NCBI RefSeq assembly: GCF_932526225.1
Contig: NC_064036.1
Location: forward strand, 4,093,501-4,157,500
Reading direction: 5' to 3'
Source of the DNA: Nematostella vectensis
Lineage: Eukaryota > Cnidaria > Anthozoa > Actiniaria > Edwardsiidae
DNA length: 64,000 bases
Below, piece after piece: positions 11,184 through 24,200 of the stretch. The notes below the pieces were generated by a model that ran no database searches, was not told the origin of the DNA, and saw nothing but the letters and a program-made list of their open reading frames with translations. A program made the translations under genes and the position numbers. The first letter of the stretch is position 1; every line of letters begins with the position of its first letter.

Positions 11184-14100
11184 ATGACTTCTAAGGTGAT
11201 CTACTTCACCGTTGGTGGCAAGGAGGAGCAGGCAGAATTCAGTTCCGATATTCCCGCGGATGATGTGAAAGGTACGCCTGATCTCAGTCGCAGAACTAAG
11301 AAATCGGATTTCTACCGTCCCGCCACTGAATGATTAAAATCCTTCTCGTATCCTAGCCCCGATCTCCAGGGTCTTTGTGTAAATAGACAGTTTGGATGTA
11401 TTTTATGCGTAGTGCCCTTTTTGCCTCAAAGCGTGTCCGCGGTGCTTTCGATCACACTTTCACCAGCTGAAAAGCGCGCTATGTCATAACACTCATCTCA
11501 AAAATACACTCTTAACTACGTTTGTCTCTTGCCTTACAGAGCTTTTCCGCAGTGCTGCTGAAGCCGGGGCTTACGACATTTTAAAGTTGTACAACACAAA
11601 AGGAAGTATTGTGAACATCTCGCCTAAATTATCGGAGAACTCTCCCGAGTGTCGGTACAAGCTTGAAGTGGTGGCCGCTAGCTGCTCGGCTTGTGGCTTG
11701 TGTGGTAAGAGCCTCTCCACAACCCTTGTAAACGCTATGTTATACGACAAAACACTATCTGTTTTATACCCTTAGCCTTATTTTGACCTTTGAATGTCAA
11801 GATTGTAGTGTCCCCGTGCTAGCAAATCGCGTGTGTGAGATTCCGTACATTTATTCCAAAGTCCCCCAGGGACTTTCAATTTCTCTGCATCAACAGTGCG
11901 GTGAGAAAATTAGCAAAAGTAAAAAGCACTCATCAATGTGTTTTCCGATTCCGCCAGCTTGTTGCGTAAATTTCCCTGACTTCATAATTTGCACGGTTGC
12001 GTACAATTTAGAGTAATCTGTCCTTTGTGCAAGGAAATTAATATTTGACTCTATGTATTATAATAATTGTGTGTGGGTTGGTGTACACTGTTCGTTGTTG
12101 TTGCATCGCCGATTGCCTTTTACCCCGATGTAAAAAATAGCATTGATTTTACCGGTGTTGGCTTCTATAAAAAGGGATAAAAGGCCAGTCGGCGGTGGGA
12201 GAGCTAGAAGAATGTCGTTTTATTTCATTTTATTGCAATGTTTATTTTTTACTTCGTAGTGCCGAGTAGTACTAAACTATAGATCGCAATATCTGATGGA
12301 ATAATTTGAGAAGGAGTGGATTTCTCTGTCTTTCTCTCAACACTCAAATCATTTTCGAGTGCGTTTCCCTGCATCATCAGTCGTATGTAAACATTATTGG
12401 CTCGCATTTTGTTTGTCTATGTTCTTTTACAAACAGAGGCAAATTAAACTACTGCTCACGTCTAGTGCTTCACATGAATATTTTGTTTGTTCAAGAAATT
12501 TGTACTCATCTCTGTTTCAATATCTTCGACTCTAAAATAGTTGCAAGAGATAAGAATATTCAAAGGGAAAACGCAAACTATCATTATGACAATGACGGAG
12601 ACCTCGGTGGAATTTAACCAATTTTTTTTATTTAGTACCTTGGTGAACAAATTAATATAATTCTTATTGTCATAGCAACTAATCAACAACTAACCCAAAA
12701 GTAATTAACAAGGAGCTTAAAATAGAAGTACGAAAACATTTTTTCGTACTAACTATAAATCATTCTAAATTTCTGGATGTATATCTTGTCATTTTTGAAG
12801 CAGTTTCCTAATGAATGTTGGTAATTCTATTTCCATCTAACATCATTTTGGCCGTCTCCTGTCACACATGAAAAAATATTAATTACTTTTTATTGATGTT
12901 ATTGGTGATATAATTGCTTATTTAATTTCAATACCTTATCTCCCATAGGGTGATACATGTATTATTTGGGGAAGAAGATTACTAGTATAGGATAAAAATA
13001 TCTTTCACAGCTCATATCATTTGTTATATTCATAGATATAGACCTAAAATTAAGATCCTTTACAGTGCTAAATGTTAGCAACTCTGAATGGTCACATTTT
13101 TTATTTGCATTCGCAATGCAACCAAAGGATACAATTTAGCTGCATAAATTTATCAAAACTTAAGGATGCAGAAAGCTTAGCACATGAGATCTTATCTGTT
13201 CAACTATAAACTTGACACTTGTTTGCAAACGTGCCTTGAAAAATAACATAAGTCTGGCTACTGGGAGAAATTTAACATATACAGGAAATTAACCAATGTT
13301 ATGACTAATATAGCTATATTTCTTGAGATCCCTCCTTTATGATGTTTGTCACATGAAAAAAAAAAGACAAGCAATTTTTCCGAAGAATGCCTTTTAAGAG
13401 TATTCAGAAAAACAAACTTTGTTACCCCTAAAACTACTCTCAAGCATGAAATTGATTTTTATTTTAGTCAGAGTGGCTTATATAAGTAAACCTTGTTGTT
13501 CTAAATAAACATCCTGTAAAATTGATTATGATAATGTTATCACACCCCTCAGGGCTTTTACCATATGATGAATACAATAAATGATTGAATTATCATGCCC
13601 TTTTATCATTTTTACTTGAAGTAAACAGCTAAAAATTTTGTATAATTATTTTCCATTTTTGCAGAAATATAATGAATTACAATGGATCAGCAGACAATAA
13701 TAACAATAATTTCTTGTTATTTTTCTTTATGTTTTCATATCCAAATTAAATACTCATTGCAAATTGATGTCTTTGTTCTTTAGAACCTGGTAATGGCTGC
13801 TCTCTGGAGAAGTTGGAGCAGAGGTAAGTCTTTTATCTAGACAGCTGCATAAGATATGTAAAAAAACGGTTTTTCATAGCTTGAACTCTTCAAAATTTCC
13901 TAATTTAAGATTTATTGTATTGCAGATTGATAATTGTATAAATGGTTGCTACCATTTCTACTAATTCTTTAAAAGTTCTTGTTTCAATTTTTCATCATCA
14001 AAGTTTTTCTTTCAATATGACAGAAGTGAATGCAGTACTCTACTTTCTGAGATAAATAATACAAATCCTATTAACAAAGGCAAACAGTAGCCATATATAT

Positions 14101-15885
14101 CATGCTCTGTGCTCCCTTTTTAACTCTTGAATGCAAATGCATTTGCTAGTTATTAGGGTGGGGGACTGCTATGTCACGTCTATGATGTCACGTCTATGCA
14201 GTCACGTCTTTGATGTCACGTCTTTGATGTCACGTCTATGTCCAGTTGCTTGCCTTGGATCTTTAAATGTACAGTATGTGCAATAAAGCACAGCAAAACA
14301 AGCTTGCTTTAAGCTAAGCTTTAAGCCATATCTGGCCTAGTGACCTTTGGCCTAATCATCATATTAATTGGATTGTAGAATTGAGAGCCTAGAAAAGCAG
14401 ATCATTGTTGAAAATGGTGAGCCTCCCCCAGTTGTCAAAGACATCAAGCTCAAAGTGGACTCATTCCGGGATAAACTAGAGGTAACCTCTTTTACTACTT
14501 AGCCTCTGGAGCAAAAGCAGGACAGGAGGGACAAGGGAATTGTTCCATAGTTGTAGGCTCTGCTTCTACCAAGGGAGCATGACATAATGTGTTTCCATCT
14601 AACGTACAATTATGTTTCTTACAAAAATAAACCCCTTCATTTGTGTTCGTTTTGTAGGGGGAGTTATCACTTGGGCTGTTGGGGGTGTGCTGCTCAGATT
14701 ATGAAGTGTCTGTCAACAGGGTCTTTGTTCATACCACACCCACATGAATTTCAAGGAGTTGCAGTATCTCACCTCCCCAAGGCTCATGATGCACTTCATG
14801 CATCTTTCGTCGTTACTCTTCACCCCCAACAGCACAAGTGATAACTCACCTTACAAAAGAAACCTGGATGACGCATTGCATAACAAAGTGTTTTTTTTTT
14901 CATATTAAGCATAATTGTGCCTTAAATGTTAATACATTTTGTAGCACTCCTTGCTTCTACTACAGGTAATAGTAGAAGTTATGCTTTATTTCTTTCAGAG
15001 TGTTGAATGTTTAAGCTGGCTTGGACTGTTTAAAGAGATGACAAGGTAACCTCTTTCCAAACTTTAAACTTTTGTGTGCAAAATGAAGTTGTTTTGGCTC
15101 TCTTATATTATGCATATTTATTTGTTTGGTTATAGTGGAACAACACCCAGACCGAAGCCAAGTTTGATGCGAAAATCATCGGAGGAGTTTGAAAGTGTCT
15201 TCATTAGATACAGGAATCTATCGTAAGCCCAATATTGCTGATTCCGGAGTCTTGATTAAAGCATTCTAAGTGTTGTTTTGATCTCCATTTAAAGAAAAGC
15301 AGAATTAACAGAAGAAACAAGAAATCTATTAAAGAAGCCCACATTTGATAACTGGTAAACAAAAAAAATTATTAGAGAGCCAATTATTTGTGTGCTTCCA
15401 AGAACTGTAATGGCTACATGTCTTGTTGCAGGCAATGGGAGGAGGCAGAAATGCTTTATTTACTTCAACAAATGTACATAGACTTAGGACTTTTGGATGA
15501 ATTCAAAATAGAGGTAAATTGTCATGGAGTAACATCCCCATTTGACTGATAGTTTCACCAACATCACTATACACACCAATTTGTACTTATACTACCTTAC
15601 TTAAATTAAACATCTTGTATTCACACTAGATGTGGTCATCTTAGCAGAAAACGTTTAGTAAAGGCATGTAGCCAGAATTTTCCAGAGGGGGGGAGAGGGG
15701 GGAATGGTTAAATCTAGGAGTGGTCCGAGTAGGCCCTGGCTCCCCATATTTTCTGTGACTTGCTTTAGAATGAAGAAGTATAAGAAATCCCCCATTTAAA
15801 TTTGCCCCCTCCCCCTCATTAGAGCCTGGATTTGTCCCTGGGGTATATATATATATATATATATTACCCCAGGGACAAATCCAGG

Positions 15886-15961
<76 letters not shown>

Positions 15962-18900
15962 ACAGTATAAGATTTTATTATTCTTCAAAAAAGTGACACC
16001 TTGCATCCAAAGCGTGTGTGCAACCTTAGCTTGTGGATTTTGTCAGCTTAGGCTATTTACACAACCGGTTTTATTTTAATGCAGAGATCAAAACTTCAGC
16101 ACTTCCTGTTTGAAGTCTACCGACACTACAACCCAACACCTTTCCATAATTTCAGGCATGCTTTCTGTGTAACACAAATGGTAGGTAGAGCTGCTTCTTG
16201 TCTGCTAATAACATTTTCTTTTTTGGTGTTGTGAAAGCTATCCCTACCATTCTATTCCTTCAATTTGTTTCAGATGTATGGTCTAATTTGGTTAACAGAA
16301 ATCTTCAATAAAATCACTAAGCAAGACTTATTGATAATGCTGACATCAGCACTATGTCACGATCTCGACCATCCTGGGTACAATAACGCCTATCAGGTGA
16401 GGCTTATAGTGGTACAGGAGCGGTAAGGGGGGTCCCTGCAAGTTTAACATGTTTCAAAAATCGGAAATCAGGTTTCACGATCTTTAAAGAGCATAGATCA
16501 CGATTCATGCCGATCAAATTTCACGAATCACGGCAAAGGTAGCAATCACTGATCACAGATTTCAATTTCACGATAAACAAAAGGCGCCATTCACGGATCA
16601 CGAAAAATAGCCCTTACCGCCCCTGGTAGTACAGTAGGAAGGAGTAAGAGAGAGGGGGGGACACATTGGGACCACGTAAATGTCAAGATCACTGAGGGTT
16701 GTAGCAGACCCAAACATACAATCCCTGGGGCCCAATATGACAAAACAAGAATTCATTTGGGTGGGGTTCTGAATCCTATACATGAATCGGGTTGTGCTTG
16801 TATGCTTATGTATTTGATGTACACATGGATCGGATTGGGTTTGCATGCTAACGCGTTGGAAGTACACAAGAATCAATACTTTTATTCTATCATTGGGATG
16901 TCTCTAGATCAATGCAAGAACAGAGCTAGCACTAAGGTATAATGACATCTCACCTCTGGAAAATCACCACTGTGCCGTGGCTTTTGATATCATGAAACAG
17001 GTAAGGAAAACAGACACGTGTTGTTGCTTTTTCGTTGATCTTCAGTTTCTCGTAAAACTCAAACCTATTTTTCTGCCAGGACAAGTCTAATATTCTTCAG
17101 AATGTGAGCGCCGAGACGTTCAAGAAGATTCGAGAAGGGATGATTAAGTGAGTAGTGATCTAAGATTTTCATAGAGGGAGAATTGAGTATTGGCCTAACT
17201 CATCATCGTTCATTTGTCGTACGTAGGTGCATCCTCTCCACGGACATGGCTCGTCACTCAGATATCCTAAACAAGTTCAAGGAGCTGCTGAAGTCTGGCT
17301 TTAAGTTCGATGACGAGGCTCATAAGTCCATGGTAATAAGATTTGATAACTCTTCCGACAGCAGACCATTTATAATTTCTATACACAGCAAAATGAACGT
17401 TAAGAGAAAATGCCTATTTGCACCAGATCGTATTTTTCGTTGCTGTTTTCCAAATTTCTGTTGCCAGGGGTGGCTAGTGCTGAGTATACTGGCCTCACAA
17501 TGCTGGAAACTAGTTCGAATTCTGGCTCGAAAACTCAGTGACGTTTTCTGGAATTAGGTCTAGATTTGAATTCGGTGTTGTAAGTATAGGTTGAGCTTAT
17601 TTCTCTTGTGTTTCCAGTCTTTCGGATGGGACAAAAAACAAGCCACCCTCTCCTAACCCTTCGCAATTTATGGCGGCGTTCAAGGGGCCACATGTTATTC
17701 GTAAGAGTAGTGAATTGCTTCCTATATCACTGCCTAACGCCCTCTCTTTGAACCCAGTGGAAGAGCCTCAATAGGCAACAGTTAACATGCGCCTGTGTAG
17801 GAGGATAGACTAGAGGTTTTTCGACTCATAGGAATTTCACATATACATAGTAGAGTTATATAGTGAGAACTTGATTCTGGGTGTGGAAAGCCGTAGCTAC
17901 CTCTTTTTGAACGCTGTGGAATTGACTGAACTGTTATTATATGCGTCTGTGTAGGAGAATATACTAGAAAACTTGTGAGAGAGGTTTTTCGACTTATATG
18001 AATTTTATATATACATAATATAATAAGAATATTGATTCTCGGACGGATAGCCCGTTAATTTGTTATTTCCCCTTCAGCTTATGCAGATCATGATTAAGGT
18101 ATCGGACGTGTCGAACGAGGCGCGACCCATGGACGTGGCTGAGCCGTGGTTAGACTGCCTTCTGCAGGAATTCTTTATCCAGGTAAAGTACACTTATCTT
18201 TCTGTACTTTTTCTCAAGCTAGTTTGTGGGATAACATTCCCGCGAGACCATGTTAACATTCAAAACGTCGTTAGTGCAAATGGTAAATGGCAATTGCCAA
18301 ATAGCAGTGCTGTCATCCGAAAATACCATGGGACTCTCCATAATTCTATTGAATGCAGGAAAAAACTATTAAAATAACTCGTGCGATTTCCTTTTTTTTA
18401 TAGTTACAAGAAACAGCTTTTTGTTTTGATGCACCATTCGCCATTTACAGTGACGTTTTTTTAATAGGTGTTTAAGCAAATGCAACCCAAACCTAACGTC
18501 CCTATGGCCAACCGTTGTTGTTCTGGTTGTTTCTTGTGGTGTGCCAATGTTTTTTGTCGCACCTACACCCATGCGTGTCGATGTCATATTATTTCCTATC
18601 TGTCAGAGTGACGTGGAGAAACTTGAAGGTCTACCTGTTGCCCCCTTCATGGACAGAGATAAGGTATGAAATAAACTTGATTCTATTACGAATTTGATAT
18701 TCATTCCATTACCCCGGATGGTAGTACATGCGACATAGCTCTGTCGAGAAGTACGCAGCTGCTTTGTCTCCTATTATCTTTGTTCTACAATGAAGTTCTT
18801 TTGTCTCTATTCTTCTCGTTCTTTGTGTCGAGGTGCGGATATTGTTCATTTGCCCAATCAAATTGCAGCTTCTAAGAGCTGCGTACTGACACACTCTGTC

Positions 18901-19614
18901 GAATGCCCCTGTTTCCCGGATATATTTGATATTCATTCCATTACCCCGGATGATAGTACATGAGACACCACTTTGTTGAATGCTCCTGTTTCCCGGATGT
19001 ATTTAATATTCATTCCATTACCCCGGATGGTAGCACATGCGAGATAATGCTTTTTGTTTTCCGAATGTATATTTACTTCATTACCCCAGGTGGAACGGCC
19101 TGTCTGATTCTCCTGATACTCTTTCCAGGTGACGAAACCTTCTGCTCAAATTGGCTTTATCAAGTTCGTGTTGGTCCCCCTGTTTGAGGCGCTGGGAGAG
19201 CTTTTTCCCATCTTAGAGGTAACTTATAGAGTAAGAGGGGATGCAACCCCTCCCTTCCTATTACAAGACTTGAGTTATTTCCTATTGAAGGAACGTGAAA
19301 ATCTTTTTTCCCATATAATACCTGACTGTGCACCTTCACCCCCTCCCCCCCCCCCCCCCCCACACACACAAACTCCCCCCTCAGTAAAAAAAAAATCTGG
19401 TACTGACGGAGGTCGATAGGGATACACTGAATGTTGGTCACACAGACCGATTTCACTGCTTCTTTTTCCTCAGGATCACATCGTTTCGCCGGTACGAAAA
19501 GCTTTGGATTATTACGTCGGTATGGGCCAGACCATGGAAACAGAACTTAAGAAAAAGAACTCGAGGGAGGAACAACAACAAGCAGTCATTGCGGAGGAAA
19601 AGCCCCAAAGCTAG
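11184..19614 (+). CDS. PDE9A: PDE9-type high-affinity cGMP 3',5'-phosphodiesterase, 516 aa, 17 exons
   Basis: Hydrolyses cGMP to 5'-GMP. Exons: 11184-11271, 11540-11704, 13784-13823, 14379-14481, 14999-15045, 15136-15222, 15295-15354, 15432-15513, 16085-16180, 16274-16396, 16908-17000, 17080-17147, 17227-17332, 18078-18182, 18607-18663, 19129-19218 and 19474-19614. They total 1551 bases and all join in frame. The catalytic domain starts near [15 protein letters not shown] and has the metal-binding motifs [12 protein letters not shown] and [14 protein letters not shown], the helix [11 protein letters not shown], the metal aspartate in [17 protein letters not shown], and the invariant purine glutamine in [13 protein letters not shown], so it should be active. 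[11 protein letters not shown] matches the PDE9 loop. The N-terminus ([13 protein letters not shown]) has the short PDE9 domain but no GAF, PAS or transmembrane part. The start is chosen because it aligns with the PDE9 N-terminus; an in-frame upstream ATG at 11106 would add 26 residues. The K/E-rich tail SREEQQQ is typical of the divergent C-terminus. Confidence 0.95.
11705..13783 (+). other. Large PDE9 intron, nothing else seen
   Basis: A 2.1 kb AT-rich intron between exons 2 and 3. I found no repeat array, RNA gene or exon with recognisable protein in it. Short open frames on both strands lack splice support. Confidence 0.6.
14157..14242. repeat. Short TCACGTCT repeats in PDE9 intron
   Basis: Five copies of a 13-14 bp unit of the type ATGTCACGTCTATG or ATGTCACGTCTTTG in tandem, giving a run of ACGTC cores. 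Probably a small minisatellite. A CREB/E-box-like binding role is possible but unsupported. Confidence 0.7.
15821..15958. repeat. Perfect 25 bp hairpin with (TA)n loop, then (TC)n(TA)n
   Basis: AGAGCCTGGATTTGTCCCTG plus GGGTA (15821-15845) is followed by a TA run and its exact reverse complement (15865-15889). Then come about 24 bases of TC repeat and about 45 bases of TA repeat. It lies in the intron between PDE9 exons 8 and 9. This looks like an inverted duplication around a microsatellite. Confidence 0.9.
16415..16625. mobile_element. MITE-like repeat, CAGGAGCGGTAAGGGG ends
   Basis: Left end CAGGAGCGGTAAGGGG and right end CCCTTACCGCCCCTG are imperfect inverted repeats around about 210 bp that contains repeated TCACG/CACGAT words. 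No clean target duplication. Non-autonomous; it sits in the intron between PDE9 exons 10 and 11. Confidence 0.6.
18690..19105. repeat. Degenerate tandem copies around CATTACCCCGGATGG
   Basis: Copies of TTCATTCCATTACCCCGGATG followed by GTAGTACATGCGA-like text recur near 18699, 18933, 19011 and, more diverged, 19077. They fill much of the intron between PDE9 exons 15 and 16. Confidence 0.65.
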
Positions 19615-21296
19615 TAGAGGGTGATATTGTCTGTTGGAGTGAGTGGGAAAAAGGCGAAGAAAATACAACCAACCGGATTCTCGTGGTGATAGCGATCAGC
19701 AACGAACTGCGCGAAAGATTTCTATGTATACTAATTGATAGCAGTCGTATTTAGATAGGCATTCAAGAGGGAAGGGATCTACTGAAGAGATGTGGTGAAG
19801 CAACAAGAACACATATGCTGGTTCTACGGATTCAACGATACATTTTGCGGTTTTGTTTTTCAGAATTCGACGACGATTGTGGATGAGGATGTAGTCCTGT
19901 CGTTATGAGCGCGACCCACTGACTGGTAAAAGTTCTATTAGAGGATCCCCTCACGAAAATTTCCTTTCAAAAGCAGTATTGCACCAACCATCAGGGAATG
20001 GATGCGTGTATTACTCATTTGTCTTCTCTAAATGCTTGGATGTGGTGTGGTGCAGCGACTGAGAACTGTCGTGCGTAAAAATAGAGAGCTGTTAGGTAAA
20101 GTGAACTCTCTCCAAAGCATACCATACGCATTGGGAGGCGATTTCAATTTATATATATAAGCATAGCGTGGTCCTTAATACAATATGTATACATACTAGA
20201 TTTTATTTATCGTTTATATATGTAAATAAAGACACTGGTGTACATGCAAACCATTACAAAGCCTTGTGGGGGTGGCCCGTACCTTCTCTGACAAAGTCTA
20301 TATGGGTGTGACAGTAAAGGGGTGCCAGGCACAACTACTGTGAATATATCATTACCAGTATCGTTTCATTGTTTTAAAAAGTTTCGTCTTTATATTATTT
20401 TTCTAAAATGGGACAACATGCACCCTGTTCCCTTGGCCACGCCCCTCCCTGAACGTCTTTGTTTTCTCTTCCTGGTTACAAACTAACCTAGACATGTGAA
20501 TAAGCTTATTGCAACAGCTAGTACAAAATCGAACTTCGAAGCAGCTGAAACTCTTGAATTTTTACACCAAATGTTTATTTTCATATTCTATTTAATAATA
20601 ATACAGTGTGATATGAATATTAAACTTATCACAAATGCAATAATAATAAACATGTTACGTTTGGCTTTGTTGCATGTTTGGCACAATATCTATGTGTAAA
20701 ACAGCCCTGGGTATATGTTCTTCTCCAATCTCCTTAGGAATCCAAATGTGTATCGATGTTATACAGTATATCTGATATTCATGTTTAAAAAATCTCGGAA
20801 GCTCCGCACCTTTAGAACTAGTGGTAATGCATTTTACCCAAACTCCCTTTTAGCAAATTACTTTCACTGGGTGAGCGGGGGCGCAATCTGAGAAAATACT
20901 TGTCATGAGTCAGTAAGCGGCGAATTCTTCAGTATGAATACTAGCATTTTGACTATGCTACCTAGAAAATCCCCCCTCCTTTATACATCCCTGCTGATAC
21001 GAGTTAAAATGCTTGAAGTCATCATTCGCGTATCTGATAAAATTGTGAACCTTTTTCTTGACTTTGCTTGGTTCCTAAACACATGGCCTGCTTGCTGCAA
21101 CCAGAGGATCGGTGTAAGATGCCAAGATATGATGCCCTTTTTAGTATGTCTTGTATTCTGCCATCAGCCTGCTGTAAGACGTAATGATTGTGTTATTTGA
21201 TGGTATATGAGAGAAAAAACCGTAAATAGTGAAGTATGTGTGAAATGTTTGTTCTGACCAATCACATGCAATATTCCAGTAAACTATGAACGTGTC
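19615..21296. other. PDE9 3' UTR and tail-to-tail intergenic region
   Basis: Downstream of the PDE9 stop is about 600 bp of likely 3' UTR up to a poly(A) signal. The rest up to the stop codon of the minus-strand Calx-beta gene at 21297 shows no recognisable gene. The two genes converge here. Confidence 0.5.
20225..20230 (+). terminator. Candidate PDE9 polyadenylation signal AATAAA
   Basis: AATAAA follows a TA-rich stretch about 610 bases after the PDE9 stop codon, with GT-rich sequence (GACACTGGTG) just after it. It is the first canonical signal in sense orientation that I noticed after the stop. Confidence 0.5.
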
Positions 21297-24200
21297 TCAA
21301 CAAGCCAAAGTGTGGAATTTCAGGTCTTCCCTGCCCTGATTCAGAGCCTCGTGCGTCTCTCTATTTAGTGGCCAGCGAGGCTCTGGGACCAAGGTAGGTC
21401 TTCCCGGGCCAGATACTAACCTTTTGCAAATGATGATGATAACGATTATGACAATAAGTAAGAGAGCACATGAGAGACCGGCAGCGACAGCTACCAACAC
21501 GAAGTATTGTTGGCTTATATCTTTGTCTGAAAGAGAAAATATACACTCTTGAATGACAGGGCATCTGCCGCAATCGCTCCAATAAACGTCTCCGATGACG
21601 AAGTGTGCTGAATACAAGAGGGGAAATAACTAAAGTAACGAAAAGGGCCTCGCCTGGATGTAAAAACTGAAATGTGCACCCCTGCGCTTATTCGAGCAAT
21701 CACGGTAATTCATATCCCTTAGCGACCATTTCCATTTGTTCTCTTTTTAACTCCAAATGCCATAACAGTCATTGGCTTTCTTACCTCTGGTTAGTGTTTC
21801 TTTCTGTTCTTGTTTACTTGCTAGAGAATGGAAAGATTTGGTATTAGTAGCATGTATACCTCTGGCGAATCTTAAATAAATACTGCTCGTCCTTTAGAGT
21901 AAATCGATTGACAAAACATTATCAGAATTAAATTTGATAAAAAACAATTGTTTGGCAAGTGTATCGAGCGGTCAACTATACCTCTGTCAACAGAATCATC
22001 AATGAGAATGACGACCATTTCTTTTGCACCAATCACAACCCTTGGGTCCAGGCTTTTCGCAACCAGAGCGATCGATTCATTCCCTTCAGCCTCCCTATCG
22101 CTAACGATTGTAACATTTGTCATCATTCTTGAGATATCAGGCAGAAACGTTAAGCTGTCGTTGTAATAGAAGTCATCTTCGCCCGCTGTTGTTGAAATAG
22201 GGCTGGGATAAAGTCTGCCGAGAAAAGACAATTTATTTTTTCGGCGACCGGTATCCATCAAATCGCGCGCTCTGATTGGCTCTCGTGAGGTCCGGTATCC
22301 TACGATCCGGACCTCGCGATACCAGACCGCTCACCTCCAAAGCTCGAAATAGCGAGTTGATTTGTAAAATGACCATCGAAAACTGGATTTTTACTCCCGA
22401 GGTTATAGATCTTCACACTAAAACGGCATTTTATTTGTCGTTTTATTATTTGTCATTTTATCTAGAATCATTGACTTAACGGAAAATCGGCTTCAAACTC
22501 CCTGTGTTTTGACAATTTCTCGCCATAATGATTTTGCAACGCGCGCGACAATTTTAAGTTTGCTGAAAGTTTATTTGGGATAGAAAACGCAGAAAATCGT
22601 CTCTTCATACGAAGAAAAACCACAAATCACCCTAGTAATCTATACCTGCATAACCAGCTTATCCATATTCAAGAGAAATTCTTTAGTGAATATATCTTAT
22701 CGTCAGTGGAGGATTTAAACGAAAGAAGACATTTCTACGATCAATTCGAGTTGAGAACGACGTATTAATTTGGGCTAAATTATTTTACAAAATTGTTGGT
22801 CAAAACTCAGAGGTTTTTCATATGTGACAATTTTTAATTGCAAAGAAAAAGCAAACCTGCTAGCTTTTGAGTAACTATAGTTGCCACATAAAAATTGTCC
22901 AATTTGCTCCATCTACACACGCAAATAAAAATTGTCAACTAAAAATTGTTAGTGTAGATGATGCTCCATGAGGACTTCAGGGTCATTGCGCACTCACCGA
23001 ATAGTGAAGTTGACATCGCTGGCTCCATTGGTGATTCCGTAGGTAAGCTCGACTGTCTCACCTTCCTTAGCTGATATGCGCGACTTATTGCCCACGTATT
23101 CCACCGTCACTAAAACAAGAAAAACACGAGAGAGGAAAGAACAACATAAAATATATAAACAGAAACACCTTGTAAGTCCGACCTTTAGCAGTTTTATTTT
23201 CAGCTGCTTGTTATATCAGTTGCAAATAGATAATGGAATTTAAAACCATAACTCTATAACAAAAGCATGCATTCTCGTTGAAGTCTTATTTTCAGCTACT
23301 GCTTGTTATAATATTTGTAATTTCACAATGAATACGATAACAAAGGCAGGCATTCTCGTTTTCAGTGTTATTAACAGCCACTTTTTAACAAAGACATGCA
23401 TTCTCGTTTTCAGTTTTATTAACAGCCCCTTGTTAACAAAGACATGCATTCTCTTTTGCAGTTTTATTAACAGCCCCTTGTTAACAAAGACATGCATTCT
23501 CTTTTGCAGTTTTATTAACAGCCCCTTGTTAACAAAGACATGCTTTCCTTTTTGCAGTTTTATTAACAGCCCCTTGTTAACAAGACATGCATTCTCTTTT
23601 GCAGTTTTCTTAACAGCCACTTGTTAACAAGACATGCATTCTCTTTTGCAGTTTTATTAACAGTCCCTTGTTAACAAGACATGCATTTTCTTTTGCAGTT
23701 TTATTAACATCCACTTGTTAACAAAGACATACATTTTCTTTTGCATTTTTTTTCCATCCAATTGTTAACAAAGTCATGCTTAGCATTTCTTGCTAAGTCT
23801 AGCTCGCCTGACCATAAACAAAGCAAATGCTGGCCAACTATTTCACCTGCCAGCATGGTGTACAAACAGCATCAACTTTGCTGGGCCAACAATTATCACG
23901 GACTTTTTCTTTTTTACCGCGTTTAAGTTTCTTTTGAACTACAATATTCACAATACCCACGGCCATACCTTTATTGTCGTTTAAGATGTTCACATATGCG
24001 GTTGACTGGTTCAATGTTATTGATGACGTGTTTACTGACGTCAGAGTGATGACAAACACCTCATCATTCTCAACTATGTTGTCTGTTACTATGGTGATGT
24101 TGACGAGTTTAGCATTTTCGTCAGGCGCAAAGATGACATCTTGGTTATTTATAGCGATGAAGTCGGATGAGGATTTCGCTGTACCGTCTTCGGTGCTTAT

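Noticed and set aside
15641-16006. Open frame with IYIYIY and RERERE runs
   Set aside because: It is translated microsatellite.
17620-17710. Extra PDE9 exon after TTTCCAG
   Set aside because: It meets a stop soon after the acceptor, and the flanking exons already join in frame as in known PDE9.
23306-23627. Open frames of about 100 residues on both strands
   Set aside because: The 48 bp intronic repeat is a multiple of three, which keeps frames open; there is no start context, splice site or known domain.
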